Shown one piece after another: positions 37,144 through 44,697 of a stretch of DNA of 64,000 nucleotides (the stretch's first letter is position 1; each line of letters begins with the position of its first letter). The position numbers were made by a program, and so were the translations under genes. The notes below the pieces were generated by a model that made no database searches, had not been told where the DNA came from, and was given only the letters and a program-made list of their open reading frames with translations. Source of the DNA: Paraburkholderia sp. BL21I4N1 (GTDB lineage: Bacteria > Pseudomonadota > Gammaproteobacteria > Burkholderiales > Burkholderiaceae); the NCBI RefSeq assembly GCF_002973525.1, contig NZ_PVEN01000014.1, positions 1 to 64,000 on the forward strand, in the 5' to 3' direction.

Positions 37144-38460
37144 TTATCGGCCCGTCACTGTTCCGGAACAAGCGCTTGCATTGCCGATGTCCAGGTTCCA
37201 GCCCCTTGGGTTGCTCAGGAAATCGTTCGATATAGGGGCTTGAAAGCTTTCCGGAACCGGGTCGAAACCGTAACCACGAATCAAGGCCGCGAACGCGGGG
37301 TTCGTGTAGTGGTCGTTCAGAAAATCATGTACAGCGGTCGTAATGCCTGGATCGGTATAACACTGGCTAAGGATAATCTGGCTTGTACCCGACACAGGAT
37401 AGCCCCAATGTGGATTCGAGAGCTCCATATAAGCCCTCCCCGAGGTTGGCACCCAGTTCGCCGGCTTAGCGGCGGCAAGCCTGATGACCGGCATGTTTAA
37501 CAAGCCTACGGCCGTCGTCGCGTTAGGCCCTGTCGGCGCATAGTAAATCAGGTTTCTCGAATTAAGGAGGCTTGCCACTTGCAACTGGAATGAGGCCGAC
37601 GCGCTCGACGGTGCGAGGAAGGTATTCGTGTACGCAGGGCTCAGGTAAGCGACTGCGGCGGTGCCGGCCCCGAGATTGGAAATTAACTGCCGCTGGACAC
37701 CGCTGCTACTCGTCGCCGCGACGAAATTTGACGGCATCCCGTTCGGAAAGGAACTCGCGAGCATCATCGAGTCGACGAACGTAATACCGGCCTTCGTGTA
37801 GCTCGATGCCGGGCAAACGGCTGCGAGGTGCCGCGTCATTAACTCGGTTGTACCACTGGCTTGCGCGGGGTAGACAACCTGGATCGCGGCCGTCGGATAT
37901 CGGGTCAACTTTTCTGGATCCATGACCTGATTCCAGTTGGATAAGCTGCCAGAAAAAATCCCGCACAGATCGTCATCGTTCAGAGCAATACTGTGAGCCT
38001 GACCCGGCGTCGTTTGAGGCGTCGTCGCGCTTGTTACTGCAGGTGCGTTGACCATTGCAATCGCGATCGGCGTAATGAGGTACGGAATCTGGATCAGCGG
38101 ACCGCTGGTCGCGCCCAAGGCGTTTTGATATGACGTGATCTGCGCGGTGGTAAGGGCCGCGTCGCTGTTTGCGAAATAAACCGAACCCGTCAACTGCGGA
38201 TTGAGGAACGATGGCTGGTTGCGGAAGAACGCCTCTTGACCTGAGCCCGAACCGACCGGGTAATAACTGAAGTTCGCTTCGCTGGTGCCAAAGAGACCGA
38301 TCTCGGTAGCCGGCTGAATGGCGGTGCCGAGAAGTGGTTGCACAAGCGACGATCCGCCGCCTTGCACTAGCGGACCGGCGGCCATCGTCGTCGTTGTGCC
38401 CATACCTGAAAGCACCAGGGCCAATAGCTGATGAAGTTTTCTCTGTCGATTGCGTTTCAT
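37144..38460 (-). CDS. PstS/DING-like secreted phosphate-binding protein (copy 1)
   Basis: The ATG at 38460 (MKRNRQRKLHQLLAL) is followed by a signal peptide ending TTTTMAAGP; product 438 residues. The mature start LVQGGGSSLVQP, then PVGSGSGQEAFF, ANSDAALTTAQI, LNDDDLCGIFSG and ASGTTELMTRHL follow the layout of PstS and DING phosphate-binding proteins, with SGTT in place of the usual SGTS. Cysteines near residues 195 and 235 and two near the C-terminus are shared with copy 2. P. aeruginosa carries two such proteins (LapA, LapB) beside its Hxc type II system, which exports LapA. So this may be a secreted phosphatase or phosphate binder. Confidence 0.82.
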   Translation of the reverse strand: MKRNRQRKLHQLLALVLSGMGTTTTMAAGPLVQGGGSSLVQPLLGTAIQPATEIGLFGTSEANFSYYPVGSGSGQEAFFRNQPSFLNPQLTGSVYFANSDAALTTAQITSYQNALGATSGPLIQIPYLITPIAIAMVNAPAVTSATTPQTTPGQAHSIALNDDDLCGIFSGSLSNWNQVMDPEKLTRYPTAAIQVVYPAQASGTTELMTRHLAAVCPASSYTKAGITFVDSMMLASSFPNGMPSNFVAATSSSGVQRQLISNLGAGTAAVAYLSPAYTNTFLAPSSASASFQLQVASLLNSRNLIYYAPTGPNATTAVGLLNMPVIRLAAAKPANWVPTSGRAYMELSNPHWGYPVSGTSQIILSQCYTDPGITTAVHDFLNDHYTNPAFAALIRGYGFDPVPESFQAPISNDFLSNPRGWNLDIGNASACSGTVTGR

Positions 38461-38506
38461 GCGGTCATCCGTTGAAAACGGGACAGGTTGAATGCCCGGT
38501 TTGACC

Positions 38507-38546
38507 AAAAAAACCGCGCCTCCGGTATCGCTCCGGAGGCGCGGTT
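38507..38546 (-). terminator. Rho-independent terminator between the two PstS-like genes
   Basis: A 14-bp perfect stem, AACCGCGCCTCCGG (38512-38525) with CCGGAGGCGCGGTT (38533-38546), and a seven-base loop. On the minus strand it ends in a run of seven U from the A tract at 38507-38513. It closes the transcript of the right-hand copy, so the two copies are mostly separately expressed or the left one depends on read-through. Confidence 0.88.
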
Positions 38547-38583
38547 GATGGAAATGACGCTGTGGTCAGCTAGCGGGCAAGAC

Positions 38584-39894
38584 TTAACGACCCGTGACCG
38601 TACCCGTGCAAACGCTCGCGTTGCCGATGTCGAGGTTCCAGCTCTTCGCGTTGCTCAGGAACTCGTTCGAGATCGCCGTTTGATAGGTGGAAGGAACCGT
38701 GTCGAAACCGTTGCCGTGAACCACTGCCGCGAACGTGCTGCTCGTGAAGTGATCGTTCAGGAAGTCATGCACAGCCGTCGTGACAGCCGCGCTGGCGTAG
38801 CACTGGCTCAGGATGATCTGGCTCGTGCCCGACACCGGATAGCCCGAAGCCGGATTGGCGAGCGCCGTGTAAGTAGCGCCGGAGGTCGGCACCCAGTTGG
38901 CCGGGCTCGATGCGAGACCCTTCGTGGCCGGCGGCGCAACCGAGCCCAGCGCCGTCGTCGCGTTAGCCGACGTCGGTGCGTAGTACGTGCTGTTCTTCGC
39001 GTTCAGCAGGCTGGCCACCTGAAGCTGCGCCGAAGCCGACGAGCTCGACGGTGCGAGGAACGTGTTCGTGTAGTCAGGGCTCAGGTAAGCCACCGCTGCC
39101 GTGCCGGCTGCGAGGTACGAGGTCAGTTGGGTCTTCACGCCGCCGCTGCCCGTCGCTGCCACGAAGTTCGCGGGCACGCCGCTCGGGAAGGAGTTCGAGA
39201 ACGTCAGCGAGTCGACGAACGTCACGCCGGCCTTGGTGGCGCTCGATGCCGGGCAGACGGCTGCCAGGTGGCGCGTCAGCAGTTCGCTCGTGCCGCTGCT
39301 ATCCGCGCGGTACACGACCTTGATCGCGCCAGCCGGGTAGAGGGTCTTCTTTTCCGGATCCGTGACCTGGCTCCAGTCGGTGAAGTTGCCTGAGAAGATA
39401 CCGCACAGATCGTCGTCGTTCAGCGCAATGCTGTGTGCCTGACCCGGCGTGGTTTGCGGCGTCGTCGTGCTCGTCACGGCCGGCGCGTTGATCACCGGGA
39501 ACGTGATCGGCGTGACGATGTACGGAATTTGGATCAGCGGACCATTGGTGGTGCCCAGGCCAGCTTGATACGACGTGATCTGCGCGGTGGTCAGCGCTGC
39601 ATCGCTATTGGCGAAATCGACCGTGCCCGTCAGGCCCGGCGCAAAGAACGTCGGCTGGTTGCCGAGGAATGCGTTCTGGCCTGCGCCCGAACCGACCGAG
39701 TAGTACGTGAAGGTGGCTTCGCTGGTGCCGAACAGACCGATTTCGGTGTTGGCCTGGCTGACGCTGCCGATCGTCGGCGCGACGAGCGACGAGCCGCCGC
39801 CTTGAACCAGGGGAACCGCCATTGCCGCCGATGCGCCTACGCCCGACACGACGAGAGCCAGAATTTGACAGATCTTGCGCTTGCTGGATTTCAT
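38584..39894 (-). CDS. PstS/DING-like secreted phosphate-binding protein (copy 2)
   Basis: The ATG at 39894 (MKSSKRKICQILALV) has AAGGAA upstream; the signal peptide ends ASAAMAVP. The 436-residue product is a close paralogue of copy 1 and keeps the canonical phosphate-loop motif SGTSELLTRHL (PstS type), VQGGGSSLVAP and SVGSGAGQNAFL. In Pseudomonas, DING/LapA proteins leave the cell through the Hxc type II pathway, and pseudopilin genes flank this pair, so export by a type II system is inferred. It is divergent from gspF across a 319-bp gap with Pho-box-like repeats on both strands. Confidence 0.84.
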   Translation of the reverse strand: MKSSKRKICQILALVVSGVGASAAMAVPLVQGGGSSLVAPTIGSVSQANTEIGLFGTSEATFTYYSVGSGAGQNAFLGNQPTFFAPGLTGTVDFANSDAALTTAQITSYQAGLGTTNGPLIQIPYIVTPITFPVINAPAVTSTTTPQTTPGQAHSIALNDDDLCGIFSGNFTDWSQVTDPEKKTLYPAGAIKVVYRADSSGTSELLTRHLAAVCPASSATKAGVTFVDSLTFSNSFPSGVPANFVAATGSGGVKTQLTSYLAAGTAAVAYLSPDYTNTFLAPSSSSASAQLQVASLLNAKNSTYYAPTSANATTALGSVAPPATKGLASSPANWVPTSGATYTALANPASGYPVSGTSQIILSQCYASAAVTTAVHDFLNDHFTSSTFAAVVHGNGFDTVPSTYQTAISNEFLSNAKSWNLDIGNASVCTGTVTGR

Positions 39895-40213
39895 GAGATT
39901 TCCTTGCACGAAGAAAAAGAGTGAACCTGCCGATGCAGCCGGAACGATGTCGTTGACCGCGCAGCTACTTTAGGATGAACGTCGTCTTGATCTCGTGAAT
40001 TTTTCATAACGAAAGGTACGCAACATTTCGGCATCCTTCGTTTGAGCCTGATATCTCAATCTGGGAATAAAACGTCTATTCCGCCGCATTGGCGTCGCGC
40101 AAAAAAGGTAGCCCACCATTCGTCACAAAACTGCGCCGGTTCACTGTCTAGTCTCTTCCAACGCAGCAACGCAGCAACGCGTCACGCACATAGACGAAGG
40201 GGAGATCAACAAC
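39895..40213. promoter_or_regulatory. Divergent control region between pstS-like gene and gspF
   Basis: A gene-free 319-bp region that must hold both promoters. On the plus strand, TCGTCAC (40120-40126), AAAA, CTGCGCC (40131-40137) is a weak Pho box with the 11-bp period, followed by CTAGTCTC at 40148, the same string seen after the Pho box of the glycosyltransferase operon. On the minus strand TCGTTAT-GAAA-AATTCAC (40012 down to 39995) is another weak match. A short tandem repeat AACGCAGC lies at about 40160-40180. Confidence 0.4.
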
Positions 40214-41431
40214 GTGTCCGCATTCCGGTACGAAGCCATCGACATGGCGGGCAAGACGCTGAAGGGCGTACTCGAGGCGGACAGCGCGCGCGCCGGGCGC
40301 ACGCAGTTGCGCGGTCTGGGGCTCACGCCGCTGGTCGTCGAACTGGCCGCGTCGCGGCTGCAAGGCGAGCGCAGCCGGCGGCTCGGCGCGGGGCGCAAGC
40401 TGTCGCAACGTGAGCAGGCCATCCTCACGCGGCAACTGGCGAGTCTGCTGATCGCGGGTCTGCCGCTCAACGAAACGCTCTCGGTACTCAGCGAACAGGC
40501 CGAACGCGATTACATCCGCGAATTGATGGCATCGATTCGCGGAGAAGTGGTCGGCGGTCATTCGTTCGCGAATGCGTTGACGCAGCACCCGCGCGATTTT
40601 CCGGACATCTATCGCGCGCTGGTCGCCGCGGGCGAACACACCGGCAAGCTCGGCATCGTGCTGTCGCGTCTCGCGGACTACATCGAGCAAAGCAATGCGC
40701 TCCGGCAGAAAATCCTGCTGGCGTTTACCTATCCGGCCGTCGTCACGTTCATCGCGTTCGGCATCGTCACGTTTCTGCTGAGCTACGTGGTGCCGCAAGT
40801 GGCGAACGTGTTCACCAGCACGAAACAGGCGCTGCCGTTTCTGACGGTGGCGATGCTCGCGTTATCGGACTACGTGCGGCACTGGTGGTGGGCGACGCTC
40901 ATCGCAGTCGGCGTGATCGTGTGGATCGTGCGCGGTGTGCTTGCGCGGCCAGGGCCGCGTCTTTCGTTCGACCGCTGGCTGCTCACCGCGCCGCTCGCGG
41001 GAAGGATCGTGCGCGGCTACAACACGGTGTGTTTCGCCAGCACGCTGGGCATTCTCACGGCAGCCGGCGTGCCGATTCTGCGAGCGTTGCAGGCGGCCGG
41101 CGAAACGCTCAGCAATCGCGCGATGCTCGCCAATATCCAGGACGCGATCGTGCGCGTGAGGGAAGGCACGTCGCTGTCGCGTGCGCTCGGCAATACGAAG
41201 ACGTTTCCGCCGGTGCTGGTGCATCTGATCCGCTCGGGCGAAGCGACCGGCGACGTGACGACGATGCTCGACCGCGCGTCCGACGGCGAGTCGCGCGAAC
41301 TCGAACGGCGCACGATGTTTCTGACCAGCCTGCTCGAACCGCTGCTGATTCTGGCGATGGGCGGTGTCGTGCTGGTGATCGTGCTGGCGGTGATGATGCC
41401 GATCATCGAGTTGAACAACATGGTGCAGTGA
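40214..41431 (+). CDS. gspF: Type II secretion inner-membrane protein GspF
   Basis: A 405-residue protein with the full GspF layout: N-terminal FRYEAIDMAGKTLKGVLEAD, LTRQLASLLIAGLPLNETLS, then RALVAAGEHTGKLGIVLSRL, and the second repeat with FASTLGILTAAGVPILRALQ and LIRSGEATGDVTTMLDRAS. There are three membrane helices (about residues 165-190, 215-240 and 375-398). GTG start with GGGGAG upstream. GspF is the platform protein that meets the GspE ATPase; no gspE is in the window. It is followed 3 bp later by gspH. Confidence 0.93.
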   Translation: MSAFRYEAIDMAGKTLKGVLEADSARAGRTQLRGLGLTPLVVELAASRLQGERSRRLGAGRKLSQREQAILTRQLASLLIAGLPLNETLSVLSEQAERDYIRELMASIRGEVVGGHSFANALTQHPRDFPDIYRALVAAGEHTGKLGIVLSRLADYIEQSNALRQKILLAFTYPAVVTFIAFGIVTFLLSYVVPQVANVFTSTKQALPFLTVAMLALSDYVRHWWWATLIAVGVIVWIVRGVLARPGPRLSFDRWLLTAPLAGRIVRGYNTVCFASTLGILTAAGVPILRALQAAGETLSNRAMLANIQDAIVRVREGTSLSRALGNTKTFPPVLVHLIRSGEATGDVTTMLDRASDGESRELERRTMFLTSLLEPLLILAMGGVVLVIVLAVMMPIIELNNMVQ

Positions 41432-41434
41432 GCG

Positions 41435-41998
41435 ATGCGAATGCGAACGCGCAAGCAAACGCAAACGCAGCAGCGGAACGAAGCGGGTCACGCTGCGCGA
41501 CCTCTCGCTGCTAAACGACGCACGCGCCCGGCTCGTCACACGCAGCGCGGCTTCACGCTGCTCGAGATGATGGTGGTGCTGTTGATCGTCGGCCTGCTGG
41601 TCACGGTCGTCGCGTTGGCGCCCTCGCGTAACCGCCGCACCGATCTCGCCGAAGAAGCGCAGCGTCTCGCGAGCCTGCTCGAATCCGCCGGCGACGAAGC
41701 GCAAGTCCGCTCGACGCCGATGGCCTGGCAACCCATCGCCGGCGGCTACAGGTTCTATCGGCGTAGCGAAGACGGCGCGTGGAAGCCCGTCGCGGACGAT
41801 CTGTTCAGCCCGCATCGCTGGTCGACCGAAGTGACCGGCGTGTCGGTCCGTTACACCGGCAGCAACGAGCCGGTATCGCGCGTCGTATTCGGCGACGAAA
41901 GCATCGGCGTGCCGGTCACGATCACGCTGTCCTCGGCGGGCGTGCGGCTTCTCGTAGTCGGCACGGGCATCGGCAACTTCGTCGTGCGACGCCCCTGA
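41435..41998 (+). CDS. gspH: Type II secretion minor pseudopilin GspH
   Basis: A 187-residue prepilin-like protein with a long basic leader and the cleavage motif QRGFTLLEMMVVLLIVGLLV, then LAEEAQRLASLLESAGDEAQ and GYRFYRR, typical of GspH. It is 3 bp after gspF and clearly co-transcribed. The leader before the cleavage site (about 38 residues) is unusually long and rich in Arg, Gln and Thr; a later start is possible but no better ribosome site is seen. Confidence 0.87.
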   Translation: MRMRTRKQTQTQQRNEAGHAARPLAAKRRTRPARHTQRGFTLLEMMVVLLIVGLLVTVVALAPSRNRRTDLAEEAQRLASLLESAGDEAQVRSTPMAWQPIAGGYRFYRRSEDGAWKPVADDLFSPHRWSTEVTGVSVRYTGSNEPVSRVVFGDESIGVPVTITLSSAGVRLLVVGTGIGNFVVRRP

Positions 41999-42062
41999 AC
42001 TCGCCGGGTCCGACTCCGGGCCCGCACTCATCGAACGTCGATACAAACCGCATCCCTATGCG

Positions 42063-42096
42063 GATTCACCTAAGTGTCACAGTGATTCCCTACGAT
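42063..42096 (+). promoter_or_regulatory. Candidate Pho box and -10 for the signalling operon
   Basis: GATTCAC (42063-42069), CTAA, GTGTCAC (42074-42080) form two Pho half-sites with exact 11-bp period; the second matches 6 of 7. Ten bases later TACGAT (42091-42096) fits a sigma-70 -10 box, the spacing expected for PhoB-activated promoters. In P. aeruginosa the related vreAIR operon is PhoB-dependent. Confidence 0.5.
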
Positions 42097-42172
42097 GCGA
42101 TGTTCGCTTGCTTCGGGGCGGCTCTGGGCCGCTGCGTCGAAGTCCTGTGCAAAACATTTCCGGCATTGATAG

Positions 42173-42922
42173 ATGACACGTTCACGGGCGCCGACCGGTG
42201 TCCTGGCGTTGACGGCATGTCTGCTGTTGCTGGCGTTCGTCATGCGTTGCGCCAAGGCCCAGGACGCGGGAGAGGCCAGCCGTCCGGTCGCACGCGCGGC
42301 GCATTTCGAACTGCCCGCCCAGCCGCTCGCGCAGGCCTTGCAGGCGTTCGCACGGACCACCGAGCTGATCGTGCTGGCGCCCGCGCCCCTGCTCGACGGT
42401 CATATGAGCGCGCCGGTCCAGGGCGATTATTCGCCGCGCGAAGCACTTGAGAGGGTGCTCGCGGGAACCGGATTGAAGGCGGAGTTCACCGGCACGGACG
42501 AGGCGATCATCGTCGCGCAGCCCGTTGCGCCCGAAGCGCCACCCGTCGCGGCGGAGGCGCCGGCGAACCCGGCACTACCGGTCGACGGCCTGGGCGACGA
42601 CGCCGACGCGCAAGCGTACGCCGCGCAGTTGCAGGCGCGCATGACCCAGGTGCTGTGCGCGCTGCCCACGGCCATGCCGGGCGGCTACCGGCTGGCGGCA
42701 CAGTTGCGTATCGACGATAAGGGGGCGGTGGTGGCGGTGAATATGGTCGCTTCAAGTGGTCAGGCTTCGCGTGACGCGGCCATCGTGCGCGCGCTGCGCT
42801 CGCTGAGGCTCGATTCGCCGCCGCCGGGCAGCTTGCCCGAGCCCGTCACGATTCTGCTGCGGCCCACCGGCAACGGTGTGCATCTGCATTGCCCAACGAC
42901 AACTACAGACGGTCGGAACTAG
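42173..42922 (+). CDS. VreA-like soluble STN-TonB signalling protein
   Basis: A 249-residue exported protein: hydrophobic N-terminus (VLALTACLLLLAFVMRCAKA), an STN domain (secretin and TonB N-terminus, about residues 44-118; FELPAQPLAQALQAFARTT and GDYSPREALERVLAGTGL), a Pro/Ala linker, then a TonB C-terminal-like domain (about 150-240; LRIDDKGAVVAVNMVASSGQ). It has no outer-membrane barrel, unlike ordinary FecA-type receptors. It starts a three-gene operon with an ECF sigma factor and a FecR protein, the same order as vreA-vreI-vreR (PUMA3) of P. aeruginosa. Role inferred: periplasmic input to the anti-sigma factor. Confidence 0.83.
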   Translation: MTRSRAPTGVLALTACLLLLAFVMRCAKAQDAGEASRPVARAAHFELPAQPLAQALQAFARTTELIVLAPAPLLDGHMSAPVQGDYSPREALERVLAGTGLKAEFTGTDEAIIVAQPVAPEAPPVAAEAPANPALPVDGLGDDADAQAYAAQLQARMTQVLCALPTAMPGGYRLAAQLRIDDKGAVVAVNMVASSGQASRDAAIVRALRSLRLDSPPPGSLPEPVTILLRPTGNGVHLHCPTTTTDGRN

Positions 42923-42928
42923 GCGCTT

Positions 42929-43480
42929 ATGCCGGACACGAGCCGCACCCAACTCAAACAGATCCTGGCCACGCGCTACGCGTACCTCGTCAGGCGGCTG
43001 GAGCGCATCACGGGATCGAAGGAAGGGGCGACCGACGCATTGCACGAAACCTGGCTGCGTCTGGACAAGGCGAACGTGTCCACCCAGGTCGCCAATGCCG
43101 ACGCGTACATTCTCGGCATGGCGAGCAACGTCGCGATCGACCAGCATCGCCACGAGCGCCGTCATGCGCACGAGGACGACGTCGACGTGCTGCTCGGCGT
43201 GCCCGACGAACTGGCCGATCCCGAGCGGATCCTGACGGCGCGCCGCAAGATCGATAGCCTGAAAGACGTGCTGCGCGGCCTGACGCCCAGGCGCCGGGCC
43301 ATCCTGCTGGCCGCGCGGGTGGATGGCCAGTTGAATCGCGAAATCGCCGAACGTTTCGGGATTTCCCTGAGGCTGGTAGAGAGTGAATTGAGTGCGGCAA
43401 TGAAGTATTGTCTTCAGCGTATGCAGGAAGCCGGCGATCCGTACACGGATTCACGCAGCAGTGGGCCACGCAAATTTTGA
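42929..43480 (+). CDS. ECF sigma factor (FecI/VreI-like)
   Basis: A 183-residue sigma-70 family ECF factor. Region 2 is at about residues 16-80 (LHETWLRLDKANV, YILGMASNVAIDQHRHERRH) and region 4 at about 110-165 (LRGLTPRRRAILLAARVDGQ, then helix-turn-helix NREIAERFGISLRLVESEL). It lies 6 bp after the STN-TonB gene and 11 bp before fecR, so the three are one operon. By context it directs transcription of the secretion and adhesin genes; a shared promoter-like motif at 44629, 49279 and 50637 is the best candidate for its target. Confidence 0.9.
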   Translation: MPDTSRTQLKQILATRYAYLVRRLERITGSKEGATDALHETWLRLDKANVSTQVANADAYILGMASNVAIDQHRHERRHAHEDDVDVLLGVPDELADPERILTARRKIDSLKDVLRGLTPRRRAILLAARVDGQLNREIAERFGISLRLVESELSAAMKYCLQRMQEAGDPYTDSRSSGPRKF

Positions 43481-43491
43481 ACATCCCGACA

Positions 43492-44493
43492 ATGAGGAAA
43501 GCTGAGGCCGTTACCGCGGACCACGCCCTGGAAGAAGCCCAGGCGTGGCTCGTGCGCCTGCGTTCGGGCAGCATGAGCCGGGCCGAAACGGAGTCCTTCC
43601 AGCGCTGGAGCGAGGAGCATCCGCAGACCGCGGCGCTGCTGCGCGATACGTGGAACCTGCTGCGTACGGCGGCCGCCGAACTGGCCGATGAAACCCCGGC
43701 AGCGGCCAACGATGAATGGCTGGCCGAAGCGCGTCGCGATAAAACGATGCGCACGGGCCGCCGCGCGTTCGTCGGCTTTGCGGTGGCGGCGGGGGCGTCG
43801 TGGCTCGCGTTGCGTCCGCCGCTGGAACTGTGGCCGTCGCTCACCGACCTCACCGCCGACTACCGCACCGGCACCGGTGAACAACGGAGCGTGGTGCTGT
43901 CGGATCGCGTCGTGGTCGAGATGAATACGCAGACGCGCCTCGACGTGCTGCCGGTCCAGGCCGCCGCGCGCGGGATCGATCTGCTGGCGGGCGAGGCGGA
44001 GATCGACGCGAAGGCGTCCACGGCGCTGGGCGACGCGCTGTTGCGGCAGGTGACGGTCGTCGCCGGGAAAGGGCGCATGCAGGCCGTCACGGCGCGCTTC
44101 AATGTGCGCCGCGGCGGCGGATCGGTCTGCGTCACCTGCCTGTCGGGTTCGCTCGCGCTCGATCATCCCAGCGCGCGACTCACGTTGCGCGCGAACGACC
44201 AGGTGGTCTACGACGACCGCAAGGTCGAGCCGGTTTCGCGCGTCGATCCGAGCGGCTTCGTGGCGTGGCGGCGCGGTGTGCTGGTGTTCAACGGCGTGCC
44301 GCTCGCCGAGGTCGTCGACGAAATCAATCGCTACCGTCCGGGAAAAATCATTCTCAGAAACGCGGCCCTGGGGCGCAACCGGATGCAGGCGCAGTTTCCG
44401 ATTACGCGGCTCGACGATGTGATCGATCTGCTGGGGCGCCTGTACGGCGCGCGCATCACGCGCTTGCCGGGGAATCTGGTTCTGCTGAGCTGA
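43492..44493 (+). CDS. FecR-family anti-sigma factor (VreR-like)
   Basis: The ATG at 43492 (MRKAEAVTADHALEEA) gives 333 residues and starts just after the sigma-factor stop codon. A cytoplasmic DUF4880-like N-terminus (about 10-65; AWLVRLRSGSMSRAETESFQ) is followed by one membrane helix (about 88-105) preceded by RTGRRAFVGF, a twin-arginine pattern. The periplasmic FecR domain is about 115-225 and an STN-like C-terminal domain about 260-330 (GVPLAEVVDEINRYRPGKI). It would hold the sigma factor inactive and release it after a signal from the STN-TonB partner, by regulated proteolysis as in FecR systems. Confidence 0.88.
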   Translation: MRKAEAVTADHALEEAQAWLVRLRSGSMSRAETESFQRWSEEHPQTAALLRDTWNLLRTAAAELADETPAAANDEWLAEARRDKTMRTGRRAFVGFAVAAGASWLALRPPLELWPSLTDLTADYRTGTGEQRSVVLSDRVVVEMNTQTRLDVLPVQAAARGIDLLAGEAEIDAKASTALGDALLRQVTVVAGKGRMQAVTARFNVRRGGGSVCVTCLSGSLALDHPSARLTLRANDQVVYDDRKVEPVSRVDPSGFVAWRRGVLVFNGVPLAEVVDEINRYRPGKIILRNAALGRNRMQAQFPITRLDDVIDLLGRLYGARITRLPGNLVLLS

Positions 44494-44557
44494 GCGGCGC
44501 AGGAGGCGTAGGCCATCGCGACCGCTTCAAGCTTTCCTGATCTATTCATTTCTCATA

Positions 44558-44577
44558 GCCTGCGTTTCCACGCAGGC
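44558..44577. terminator. Perfect hairpin after fecR, weak terminator
   Basis: GCCTGCGT, loop TTCC, ACGCAGGC: eight perfect pairs about 65 bp after the fecR stop codon. No T run follows, so termination is uncertain; it may stabilise the 3' end of the signalling mRNA. Confidence 0.4.
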
Positions 44578-44628
44578 GAATGCGCTCGTGCGCACGGCCG
44601 ACCTTTACCGACACTTAAAAAGAAAATC

Positions 44629-44657
44629 TGCGGGTTAGGGCGGCTCGCTTCGACCTA
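44629..44657 (+). promoter_or_regulatory. Candidate ECF promoter (site c)
   Basis: TGCGGGTTAGG followed, with CG exactly 22 bases after the T, by CGACCTAG. It matches the sites at 49279 and 50637 base by base over about 20 of 29 positions, with an A-rich stretch directly upstream. It points right, yet the next gene (44698-45531) is on the opposite strand, so a transcript from it would be antisense to that gene before reaching the transposase-like gene at 45760. Confidence 0.5.
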
Positions 44658-44697
44658 GTTTAAGAAGGCCGCATTTTTTGGCATCGAGCCGCGGCAC

